Source: Ruminococcus sp. UBA4383 (lineage in GTDB: Bacteria; Bacillota; Clostridia; Oscillospirales; Ruminococcaceae). From it: 6,888 bases of DNA. A program made the translations under genes and the position numbers. The notes below the pieces were generated by a model, which made no database searches, was not told the origin of the DNA, and was given only the letters and a program-made list of their open reading frames with translations. Below are positions 1 through 5,760 of this stretch, piece after piece. The DNA lies in assembly GCA_002389995.1 (NCBI GenBank), contig DGRR01000080.1, positions 1 through 6,888 of the forward strand. The letters are read 5' to 3'. Position 1 is the first letter of the stretch; every line of letters starts with the position of its first letter.

Positions 1-986
1 AAAAAAAGACTGAAATAGTTATCGGACTTCCCGAAACGTCATATTCTGAGCATGATATTGATGAAAAACACAATATTGATGAATTCGATAAAATCGCAGA
101 TTCTCCCGAAAAAGAAGAATTTAGTGAAGATGTTGATGTAGATGACATAAATAATATGGCTATAAGCAGATGGACGGGTGTGCTTATAAAATATATCGGA
201 AAAACAGAAGTTGTAATAATTCCCGAAAAGGTTACTGCAATCGGACCGTATGCTTTCAGAGGAAACGAAAATATCAGAAAGATAATTCTCTCAGAAAATG
301 TCAAAACAATTGATAAATTCGCCTTTGCACACTGTGTCAACCTTGAAGAGATAGTTTTCTCGAAAAATCTTGAAACTATCGGAGAAAGTGCATTTGTCAA
401 ATGTTCACGCCTTAAAGAGATAAATTTCCCTGAGGGAATAAAGACCATAGGACGAGGAGCATTTGCAAGATGCAGTTCAATAAAGAAAGTCATATTCCCC
501 AACAAGATAAAAAAGATAAATGATTTAACATTTTTTATGTGCGAAAGTCTGGGGAAAGTAATAATATCCGATTCAATAGAATCAATCGGCTCATCAGCTT
601 TTGCGGATTGCCATTCACTTAAAAGGGTAGTTCTGGGCTGTGGAGTTACAGTTATAGGAGAGAGTGCATTTTCATGGTGCAGAAGTCTGCCTGAAATAAA
701 TATACCTGCGAATGTTCGTACAATAAGTGCATTTGCCTTTTACGGCTGTCAGAATCTCTGCGAGATAACCATAAGCGTAAGTACAAAGGATATCCGTGAG
801 GACGCATTCACAGGCTGCGAAAATATTTACAGTATTAAGATAGCAGAATTTGACGGTGAAAAGGCTAAGGGTAATGTGAGTATGTTTAAATATCACCGTG
901 CAACTCTGCGTGTACTTAAACAGATAAACAAGAAAAAGGCTGAACGCTATGCAAAAGAACATAATATAAGTATGCTGTTCATATGA
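1..986 (+). CDS. BspA-like leucine-rich repeat protein, 5'-truncated by the window edge
   Basis: The reading frame (first full codon at 3) has no stop back to the window edge, so 327 C-terminal residues are visible and the true start is outside. The ATG at 156 has no Shine-Dalgarno and falls mid-frame, so it is probably internal. The first 50 or so residues form an acidic, probably disordered linker. A W-x-G-V-L-x-K-Y-x-G lead-in then opens about nine tandem 23-residue repeats of the pattern I-x-[FIL]-P-x-x-[IV]-x-x-I-G-x-x-A-F-x-x-C-x-x-L, the LRR_5/BspA (Treponema-type LRR) signature. The protein ends with a basic helical cap containing the A-E-R-Y-A-K-E-H-N-I segment often seen at the end of such proteins. 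LRR_5 proteins are usually binding or adhesion modules, but no function is assigned here. Localisation cannot be judged because the N-terminus is missing. Isoleucine codons are strongly skewed to ATA, unlike secA. A terminator follows directly. Confidence 0.88.
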   Translation, partial: KKTEIVIGLPETSYSEHDIDEKHNIDEFDKIADSPEKEEFSEDVDVDDINNMAISRWTGVLIKYIGKTEVVIIPEKVTAIGPYAFRGNENIRKIILSENVKTIDKFAFAHCVNLEEIVFSKNLETIGESAFVKCSRLKEINFPEGIKTIGRGAFARCSSIKKVIFPNKIKKINDLTFFMCESLGKVIISDSIESIGSSAFADCHSLKRVVLGCGVTVIGESAFSWCRSLPEINIPANVRTISAFAFYGCQNLCEITISVSTKDIREDAFTGCENIYSIKIAEFDGEKAKGNVSMFKYHRATLRVLKQINKKKAERYAKEHNISMLFI

Positions 987-1014
987 AAAAATCCCCCTTA
1001 ACGGGGGACTTTTT
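987..1014. terminator. Bidirectional intrinsic terminator between convergent genes
   Basis: TCCCCC at 992-997 pairs with GGGGGA at 1003-1008 around a 5-base loop. It is flanked by an A-run on the left and a T-run (1010-1016) on the right, so it has a U-tract in both directions. The plus-strand LRR gene stops at 986 and the minus-strand lipoprotein gene stops at 1015, so one hairpin serves both convergent genes. Confidence 0.85.
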
Positions 1015-1941
1015 TTATAATTCAGGTTTGGTGTAAGTATCACTGTAATATTCCATAGCGAGGTCATCTTCTCCGATAAGCTGGAGCATACCGCCTGTTT
1101 CAAAGCGGAGAACATCACTGTATTTATCATTTTCAGTCTTGTATGCACAGTTTGAAATAATATGTATCTCAGGTGTACTTTGTTCGGAGGCGGTTTTCAT
1201 GAAAGCAGATTCAAAAAGCAGTGAACCCCATGCAATATGATAACTGCTGCTCACAAGTGCAACTGAATTTACCTGCGGATACTTATTCAGAAGAATATCA
1301 TAGGAGAAAAGAGCATTTTGTGCAGTAGTAAGTGACTTATTTTCGATTATAAGTCTTTTTTCGTCAAGACCGTTTTCTATAAGCCATTCACCCATGAGGT
1401 CAGCTTCGGTAACATCTTTGTTATCCTTTGCAGTACCGCCGCCCGTACATACAATATATGCATTGGGATACTGCTCGGCGCATGAAAGTGCTGTTTTAAG
1501 TCTGCCGATAAGTTCGTCCTGCATAGAGCCGTCATCATTGAGTTCAAAGCCGAGGACAACTATACAAAGGCTGTCATCATCGGGGAGGTCATCAGGGAGT
1601 TTATCGGTATTTACCTGCAATTCAGAATTTGCATATTTCCAGTAGTCCATAATATTTTTCCAGAGAGTACCTTTATTGCTGTCCTGTTTACTGAGTTCGT
1701 CAATAAGTTCCTGAACTTTTCCGTCAGCTTCATCTCCGTAAGAGCCGTGATATGTAACGATATCACGGATAATTTCGTCAGAAGTTTTTTCCTGAGATTC
1801 GTTGGCTGAATCTTCCTGTTCCTGAGATTCTTTCTGAACCTGTTCCTGTACTTTTGATTCCTGAGCGGACTGTTGCTGTGATTCTCCGCATGAAACAAGG
1901 CTTGCCGCCATTAACAGGAATAATAAAACTGCTTTTTTCAT
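1015..1941 (-). CDS. Lipoprotein with YdcF/SanA-like DUF218 domain
   Basis: This 308-residue protein has a lipoprotein signal peptide: M-K-K, a hydrophobic stretch, and lipobox L-V-S-C with the lipidated Cys at residue 18. It should therefore be anchored on the outer face of the membrane. Residues 19-53 are a Gln/Glu/Ser-rich tether. Residues 54-120 are a helical region with an H-G-S-Y-G-D motif. A DUF218 domain covers about 125-245: C-I-V-V-L-G (126-131), R-L-K-T-A (147-151), C-T-G-G-G (165-169), T-E-A (178-180), E-N-K-S-L-T-T-A-Q-N (200-209) and S-S-Y-H (232-235). DUF218 includes E. coli SanA, ElyC and YdcF. These have been linked to envelope integrity and vancomycin exclusion, but the biochemical activity of the family is poorly defined. 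I recall close matches to this whole architecture in Clostridia, but could not search. The start is supported by AGGTGAT just upstream. It lies 57 bp downstream of asnA, with the asnA terminator between them. Confidence 0.85.
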   Translation of the reverse strand: MKKAVLLFLLMAASLVSCGESQQQSAQESKVQEQVQKESQEQEDSANESQEKTSDEIIRDIVTYHGSYGDEADGKVQELIDELSKQDSNKGTLWKNIMDYWKYANSELQVNTDKLPDDLPDDDSLCIVVLGFELNDDGSMQDELIGRLKTALSCAEQYPNAYIVCTGGGTAKDNKDVTEADLMGEWLIENGLDEKRLIIENKSLTTAQNALFSYDILLNKYPQVNSVALVSSSYHIAWGSLLFESAFMKTASEQSTPEIHIISNCAYKTENDKYSDVLRFETGGMLQLIGEDDLAMEYYSDTYTKPEL

Positions 1942-1967
1942 TTTATCACCTTTATTTAAAAAATTAT

Positions 1968-1995
1968 AAAAATCCCCCGATTAAGGGGGATTTTA
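1968..1995 (-). terminator. Intrinsic terminator of the asnS-asnA operon
   Basis: Ten base pairs form between AAAATCCCCC-type arms (1969-1978 with 1985-1994) around a 6-base loop. On the minus strand the stem is followed by a T-rich run. It begins 4 bp after the asnA stop codon. The stem is A/T-symmetric, so it might also act on the plus strand, but no plus-strand gene enters from the left. Confidence 0.85.
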
Positions 1996-1998
1996 TTA

Positions 1999-3009
1999 TT
2001 AAAGAAGAATTATACCGTTTTCGGTACATTTTTCAATCATTTCGTCAGGCCATATTGAGGACTGAACTTCACCGATATGAGCTTTTTCGAGGAGAAGCAT
2101 ACAGATTCTTGACTGACCGATACCGCCGCCGACAGTGAGGGGAAGTGTGCCGTCAGCAATCATTTTGTGGTAATCGTATTTCATTCTGTCCTCTGCGCCA
2201 CATTCAGCGAGCTGAGATTTAAGGGAATTTTCGTCAACTCTTATACCCATTGATGAGACTTCGAGTGAATCGTCAAGAACATCGTCCCAGATGAGAATAT
2301 CTCCGTTGAGTGACCAGTCATCATAATCGGGCGCACGACCGTCATGTTTTTCACCGCTTGTGAGTTTGCCGCCAATCTGCATGAGGAAAACGGTTTTATG
2401 TTCTTTTGTGATAAGTCTTTCACGTTCATGAGAAGTTTTATCGGGGTACATATCTTCGAGTTCCTGAGTGGTAATAAAGAAAGGTTCTTCGCAGATTTTT
2501 GATGCAAGCTGAGGATAGCGCAGGCTTACTTTTCTCTTTGTGTAGACGATAGCCTTTACTACATTTTTAGCAGTTTCTTTAAGAAATTCAATGTTTCTCT
2601 GTTCACGGGATATAACTTTTTCCCAGTCCCACTGGTCAACGAAAATTGAGTGTGTGTTGTCGGTATCGTCATCACGGCGGATAGCGTTCATATCTGTATA
2701 GATACCTTCACCGATGTTGTAGCCGTAGCGGTAGAGAGCCATTCTTTTCCATTTAGCGAGAGACTGAACGACTTCTGCTTCTGACTGAGTTTCCTTTATA
2801 TCGAAATCAACTTTACGCTCAACACCGTTGAGGTCATCGTTGATACCGCTGCCCTTTTTGACGATAAGGGGTGCGGAAACACGGTCGAGAGTGAGTGAGA
2901 AAGAGAGAACCTGCTGGAATATATCCTTGATATACTTGATAGCGTGCTGGGTTTCTCTCAGGGTGAGTGAGGATTTATAGCCCTCGGGAATGTACAGCGA
3001 TTTGGACAT
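1999..3009 (-). CDS. asnA: Aspartate--ammonia ligase (ammonia-dependent asparagine synthetase)
   Basis: AsnA converts aspartate, ammonia and ATP to asparagine, AMP and pyrophosphate in the cytoplasm. It is structurally related to class II aminoacyl-tRNA synthetases. The 336 residues match the family's usual length (about 330 in E. coli). The sequence is recognisably AsnA throughout: the N-terminal Y-I-P-E-G-Y segment, L-I-V-K-K-G-S-G-I-N-D-D-L-N-G (48-62), Q-S-L-A-K-W-K-R (82-89), H-S-I-F-V-D-Q-W-D-W-E (120-130), F-L-M-Q-I-G-G-K-L (208-216), H-D-G-R-A-P-D-Y-D-D-W (222-232), and the glycine-rich G-G-G-I-G-Q-S-R (294-301), which resembles class II motif 3. An AAGGAA sequence at 3021-3026 (minus strand) precedes the ATG. 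The gene is 99 bp downstream of asnS on the same strand, with no convincing promoter between them. It should therefore share the asnS T-box, coupling asparagine synthesis to the charging state of tRNA-Asn. No lesion is visible. Confidence 0.97.
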   Translation of the reverse strand: MSKSLYIPEGYKSSLTLRETQHAIKYIKDIFQQVLSFSLTLDRVSAPLIVKKGSGINDDLNGVERKVDFDIKETQSEAEVVQSLAKWKRMALYRYGYNIGEGIYTDMNAIRRDDDTDNTHSIFVDQWDWEKVISREQRNIEFLKETAKNVVKAIVYTKRKVSLRYPQLASKICEEPFFITTQELEDMYPDKTSHERERLITKEHKTVFLMQIGGKLTSGEKHDGRAPDYDDWSLNGDILIWDDVLDDSLEVSSMGIRVDENSLKSQLAECGAEDRMKYDYHKMIADGTLPLTVGGGIGQSRICMLLLEKAHIGEVQSSIWPDEMIEKCTENGIILL

Positions 3010-3044
3010 AGTTAATCACTTTCCTTTTCTTAGAGTATTTATTA

Positions 3045-3076
3045 CAAACGGCAGCGCCATTGATGCCGATTGTTTG
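3045..3076 (-). other. Possible stem-loop in the asnS-asnA intercistronic gap
   Basis: CAAAC (3045-3049) can pair with GTTTG (3072-3076), and GGCA (3050-3053) with TGCC (3064-3067), leaving a 4-base bulge and a 10-base loop. No T-run follows, so it does not look like a terminator. It could be an RNA-processing or stability element in the asnS-asnA transcript, or chance. Confidence 0.25.
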
Positions 3077-3108
3077 CTGTAAAATTCTGTCACGATACTT
3101 GAATGAAA

Positions 3109-4479
3109 TTATCTTATAGAACCGACTGTTCTGGGGAAGAGTATAACGTCACGGATATTAGCCATACCTGTTGTATACATGATAAGTCTTTCAAAGCCGA
3201 GACCGAAACCGCCGTGAGGAACACTGCCGTATTTTCTGAGGTCGAGGTAATCTGAATAGAGTTCGAGATTCATATTTCTCTCATTCATAGCGGCTATGAG
3301 TTTATCATAATCTGCTTCACGCTCACTGCCTCCGATGATTTCACCGACACCGGGGACGAGGAGGTCAACAGCGGCAACAGTTTTTCCGTCGGGATTCTGT
3401 TTCATGTAGAAAGATTTTATTTCTTTGGGATAATCTGTAACGAAAACGGCTTTTTTGAAAACCTTTTCGGAGATATATCTCTCGTGTTCAGTCTGGAGGT
3501 CACAGCCCCATTCAACGGGATACACGAAATTTTCGCCTGATTCCTGAAGGAGCTTTATAGCTTCTGTATAGGTAACTCTGCCGAACTCGTGGGAGATAAG
3601 TTCTTCAAGTCTTGCCTTTAAGCCTTTTTCAAAATGTGCATCGAAGAAATTAATTTCATCGGGGCAGGTATCGAGGAGTTTGCGGATAACATATTTGAGC
3701 ATATCCTCAGCGATTTCGATAACGTCATCGAGTTCAGCGAATGCTACCTCAGGTTCGATATGCCAAAATTCAGCGAGATGTTTGGGAGTGTTGCTGTTTT
3801 CGGCACGGAATGACGGACCGAAGGTATAAATTTTACCCATAGCGGTTGCAGCCATTTCGCCTTCAAGCTGACCTGAAACGGAAAGACCTGCTTTTCTTCC
3901 GAAGAAATCATTTTCGTAGTACTCATCTTCCGACTTGTATTCGGTATTGTAGCCTATTGTAGTTACCTGAAACATTTCGCCTGCGCCTTCGCAGTCGCTT
4001 CCTGTTATGAGGGGAGTATTGACGTAAACATAGTTATTTTTCTGAAAATACTCATGGAGTGCGGCAGCGAGAACTGAACGTACTCTCCACACTGCATTGA
4101 AGGTATTGCTTCTGCTTCTGAGGTGGGGCATAGACCTCATAAATTCGAGGGTATGACCTTTTTTCTGGAGGGGGTAGTCGGTGGGGCAGTCACCGAGGAC
4201 GGTTATATCTGAGGGAACAGCGTTGATTTCCTTTGTATTGTTTCTGCCTTCAACGATTTTTCCTGTAACTTTGAGTGACATACCGACACGGGGTTCTTTA
4301 TATTCACCGTCACCTTTCTCGACAACTATCTGAATATTTTTGAGCGAAGTACCGTCATTGAGTTCAATAAAGGCAACGCTTTTTGAATTTCGTGAAGTTC
4401 TTACCCAACCGCAAACGGTAACTGACTGACCGATAAATTTATCTGATGAAATAATTTCCTTGATATCAATGTGTTTCAT
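3109..4479 (-). CDS. asnS: Asparagine--tRNA ligase
   Basis: AsnRS is a class IIb synthetase that attaches asparagine to tRNA-Asn. From the ATG at 4479 the protein has 456 residues, close to the usual length. An N-terminal OB-fold anticodon-binding domain spans about 17-100 (V-T-V-C-G-W-V-R-T-S-R, 20-30). The class II catalytic core follows: motif 1 around 126-157; the AsnRS-like F-F-G-R-K-A-G-L-S-V-S-G-Q-L-E-G-E (192-208); motif 2 at G-P-S-F-R-A-E-N-S-N-T-P-K-H-L-A-E-F-W (221-239); I-G-G-S-E-R-E (382-388); and motif 3 at G-G-F-G-L-G-F-E-R-L (423-432). These favour AsnRS over AspRS. The start was chosen because AAGGCGG (4488-4494, minus strand) lies 8 nt upstream. A TTG-initiated extension from 4506 would begin inside the T-box terminator's U-tract. 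It is the first gene of a T-box operon with asnA. Having both AsnRS and AsnA suggests that Asn-tRNA can be made directly here. Confidence 0.97.
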   Translation of the reverse strand: MKHIDIKEIISSDKFIGQSVTVCGWVRTSRNSKSVAFIELNDGTSLKNIQIVVEKGDGEYKEPRVGMSLKVTGKIVEGRNNTKEINAVPSDITVLGDCPTDYPLQKKGHTLEFMRSMPHLRSRSNTFNAVWRVRSVLAAALHEYFQKNNYVYVNTPLITGSDCEGAGEMFQVTTIGYNTEYKSEDEYYENDFFGRKAGLSVSGQLEGEMAATAMGKIYTFGPSFRAENSNTPKHLAEFWHIEPEVAFAELDDVIEIAEDMLKYVIRKLLDTCPDEINFFDAHFEKGLKARLEELISHEFGRVTYTEAIKLLQESGENFVYPVEWGCDLQTEHERYISEKVFKKAVFVTDYPKEIKSFYMKQNPDGKTVAAVDLLVPGVGEIIGGSEREADYDKLIAAMNERNMNLELYSDYLDLRKYGSVPHGGFGLGFERLIMYTTGMANIRDVILFPRTVGSIR

Positions 4480-4487
4480 AAAAAATT

Positions 4488-4494
4488 CCGCCTT
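4488..4494 (-). promoter_or_regulatory. asnS ribosome binding site
   Basis: AAGGCGG on the minus strand lies 8 nt before the ATG at 4479. It has a single C in place of A relative to AAGGAGG. It fixes the asnS start and sits just downstream of the T-box terminator, so translation depends on readthrough. The same AAGGCGG variant precedes secA at 5805-5811. Confidence 0.75.
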
Positions 4495-4501
4495 TCTAAA
4501 A

Positions 4502-4536
4502 TACAAAAACTCCCGTCCTGAGATACAGGACGGGAG
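4502..4536 (-). terminator. T-box-controlled terminator hairpin of the asnS leader
   Basis: Two perfectly complementary 11-base arms, 4510-4520 and 4526-4536, enclose a 5-base loop. On the minus strand the hairpin is followed by TTTTTGTATTTT. Its leader-proximal arm contains CCCGT, which can instead pair with ACGGG of the T-box sequence. That alternative pairing is the expected antiterminator switch. Confidence 0.93.
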
Positions 4537-4749
4537 GAATATACCCGTGGTGCCACCTGAATTACCGCAAAAGCGATCACTTTTGTCCGCTGTAACGTGC
4601 GGTCACGGCTCGCCTACTTGCAAAAAAGCTTTCAGTCTGCTGCTCGGGAGTGTTATTCACATCGGCTCTGTTATGCGGCTCACACCGACACCGCACTCTC
4701 TGGGAACGAAATCCGCTGTTACTTGTCTCCGTCATGGCATTTAATTCAT
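4503..4749 (-). ncRNA. T-box riboswitch (tRNA-Asn specific) upstream of asnS-asnA
   Basis: The leader runs about 247 nt from the predicted start point (about 4749) to the terminator. The T-box sequence, AGGTGGCACCACGGG at 4544-4558 (minus strand), is close to the consensus AGGGUGGNACCGCG. Its bulge TGGC complements GCCA, the 3' end expected for tRNA-Asn. Stem I hallmarks read 5' to 3': AAGTAA, AGAGAG, a GGTG...AGCC distal arm, then GTGAATAACACTCCCGAG. In the last segment AAC (4652-4654) is in the specifier position, preceded by GAAT and followed by A. A CAAAAG/CTTTTG hairpin (4568-4585) lies before the T-box, in the stem III position. ACGGG/CCCGT pairing gives the antiterminator. Uncharged tRNA-Asn should stabilise the antiterminator and turn on asnS-asnA, while charged tRNA allows termination. 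The exact stem I fold was not computed. Confidence 0.95.
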
Positions 4750-4755
4750 GTTTGC

Positions 4756-4784
4756 ATTATATCACACAAATTCTGATTTGTCAA
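4756..4784 (-). promoter_or_regulatory. Consensus sigma-A-type promoter of the asnS T-box operon
   Basis: On the minus strand, TTGACA (4779-4784) and TATAAT (4756-4761) are separated by exactly 17 bp, and both hexamers match consensus fully. An A/T tract (4788-4801) lies immediately upstream of the -35 and could act as an UP-like element. Transcription is predicted to start near 4749. Such a strong promoter fits control by conditional termination rather than by initiation. Confidence 0.92.
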
Positions 4785-4803
4785 GTGTTTTTTTAAAAAA
4801 ATT

Positions 4804-5658
4804 TCAGCCGACAATACTTATGAAGAAAGCGGAGGCATCTTTTGAGATATCGGAAGCATTGGCATTGAGGCGGTTTATACCTTTCTTTTCATCAATGTGC
4901 AGGGAGAGATATTTATTGTTTTTAAGGGAAAGTATGCGGTATCTGTCTCCTGACTTGAATATTTTCAAAAATTCCCATAAACTCAATTCGGGGGCATTTG
5001 AAAAGACAGTTTCGGTATTTCCAATATTATTTACAGACAGCCATTTTCCGTTCACACCCTTGAAACCTGTATGACCGTCATCGGAGACTCTCACGAGGAG
5101 TTTTTCCCATGCATCGGCTTTTTTTACGGTAAAATACACATTTCCCGCTGAATCTCCCTCATTGTGTACGGAAAGAAAACGATTATTTCTGGCAGATTTT
5201 ATTGTTATGGTTTTGTCCCTGAAACGGCTTGTCACATCAATTATAGTCTCAGGAAAATCACGGATATAGATTTCGTCAGAGTAATATTCCGCAAAGCTGT
5301 CAACAAGACCGTCAAGAAGCTTTCGGCAGCCCTGTGCATTGGATATTGACACGTAGGAGTTATGAGCTGCGTTGTTTCCGAAATCTTTGATAATCTGGAC
5401 TATCATGTCGCTTTTTTCGCCGAAAACTCTGTTCATAAATTTTTTCTCTCTGAGCAAATCAATTGAAGTGCTGAGATTCGGAGTACCGTAATTTTTGCCG
5501 TTCATAGCTGCCTGCCAGAGACCGCAGTCAATTATCATTACATTCACCATATGTTCGATAACAGTACGCATTAGCACGGCAGACGGGGAACAGTAACCGT
5601 TTTCAAGAAGAAGGTCAACCGCATTGAGCCTGTCATATAAACTTTCTTTGTTTTCCAT
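4804..5658 (-). CDS. Uncharacterised protein: HEPN/DUF4145-like domain fused to a beta-trefoil
   Basis: I do not recognise a named gene. The 284-residue protein has no signal peptide or membrane segment, so it is probably cytoplasmic. Residues 1-128 are mostly helical. The segment A-V-L-M-R-T-V-I-E-H (27-36) and the later I-I-K-D-F-G-N-N-A-A-H (89-99) resemble the L-R-x-x-[IL]-E and G-N-x-A-A-H signatures of DUF4145/HEPN-like domains. The canonical HEPN RNase R-x4-6-H motif is not evident: Lys occupies the position where Arg is common before G-N-x-A-A-H. Residues 151-284 contain three repeats of about 44 residues, marked by N-N-R-F-L-S-V (158-164), N-G-K-W-L-S-V (203-209) and N-N-K-Y-L-S-L (247-253). 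Each is followed about 25 residues on by a hydrophobic [DS]-x-[WA] strand. This is the pattern of a fascin- or ricin-type beta-trefoil, often a carbohydrate- or protein-binding fold. The start at 5658 has GAGGTG 6 nt upstream. The longer frame from 5721 would begin upstream of the promoter. The gene is divergent from secA. Confidence 0.8.
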   Translation of the reverse strand: MENKESLYDRLNAVDLLLENGYCSPSAVLMRTVIEHMVNVMIIDCGLWQAAMNGKNYGTPNLSTSIDLLREKKFMNRVFGEKSDMIVQIIKDFGNNAAHNSYVSISNAQGCRKLLDGLVDSFAEYYSDEIYIRDFPETIIDVTSRFRDKTITIKSARNNRFLSVHNEGDSAGNVYFTVKKADAWEKLLVRVSDDGHTGFKGVNGKWLSVNNIGNTETVFSNAPELSLWEFLKIFKSGDRYRILSLKNNKYLSLHIDEKKGINRLNANASDISKDASAFFISIVG

Positions 5659-5664
5659 AAAAAG

Positions 5665-5670
5665 CACCTC
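5665..5670 (-). promoter_or_regulatory. Ribosome binding site fixing the start at 5658
   Basis: GAGGTG on the minus strand sits 6 nt before the ATG at 5658. No comparable site precedes the in-frame ATG at 5721, which is also upstream of the -35 box. Confidence 0.75.
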
Positions 5671-5688
5671 GCATAGAAATATATACTC

Positions 5689-5717
5689 ATTGTACCATAT
5701 TTCCGTATTTTTGTCAA
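5689..5717 (-). promoter_or_regulatory. Promoter of the HEPN/DUF4145-trefoil gene
   Basis: On the minus strand, TTGACA (5712-5717) and TACAAT (5689-5694) are separated by 17 bp. The -35 is perfect and the -10 has one mismatch. The predicted transcript starts near 5682, giving a short leader of about 24 nt before the ATG at 5658. Confidence 0.85.
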
Positions 5718-5760
5718 TCAATTATTTTTGCGAAAATTTTCGGTGCGGGTATTGACAAAA
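5709..5760. repeat. Inverted repeat spanning the divergent promoters, with internal palindrome
   Basis: TTTTGTCAAT (5709-5718) and ATTGACAAAA (5751-5760) are perfect 10-bp inverted copies, each carrying the -35 box of one divergent promoter. Between them lies the 12-bp palindrome CGAAAATTTTCG (5731-5742). Part of the symmetry follows simply from two consensus -35 boxes facing apart. The flanking matches and the palindrome are extra and could be an operator, but no known regulator motif is recognised. Confidence 0.45.

Noticed and set aside
156..158. ATG at 156 as the start of the LRR gene
   Set aside because: There is no Shine-Dalgarno sequence before it and the same frame is open to the window edge with sensible protein-like composition, so it is most likely an internal Met.
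210..840. Possible DNA repeat array in the LRR gene
   Set aside because: The 23-residue periodicity is at the protein level; the DNA copies are too diverged for a satellite or CRISPR array and have no spacers.
672..1148. Minus-strand 158-residue open frame spanning the LRR 3' end and the terminator
   Set aside because: It crosses the bidirectional terminator and overlaps two well-supported genes in other frames. Its hydrophobic stretch is a by-product of antisense reading.
3045..3076. asnS-asnA intercistronic hairpin as a terminator
   Set aside because: The stem is short and bulged and no T-run follows on the minus strand, so it should not end the asnS transcript.
4480..4506. TTG at 4506 as an upstream start for asnS
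   Set aside because: It lies within the T-run of the T-box terminator and lacks a ribosome binding site. AAGGCGG is correctly placed for the ATG at 4479, where AsnRS homology begins.
4460..5074. Plus-strand open frames (4460-4744 and 4748-5074) across the T-box leader and trefoil gene
   Set aside because: They lie antisense to the T-box RNA, asnS 5' end and trefoil gene, have no recognisable domain and no ribosome binding site. They are shadows.
5659..5721. ATG at 5721 as the start of the trefoil gene
   Set aside because: The extension covers the -10 and -35 boxes of the promoter, so a start at 5721 would lie upstream of the transcript. The ribosome binding site at 5665-5670 supports 5658.
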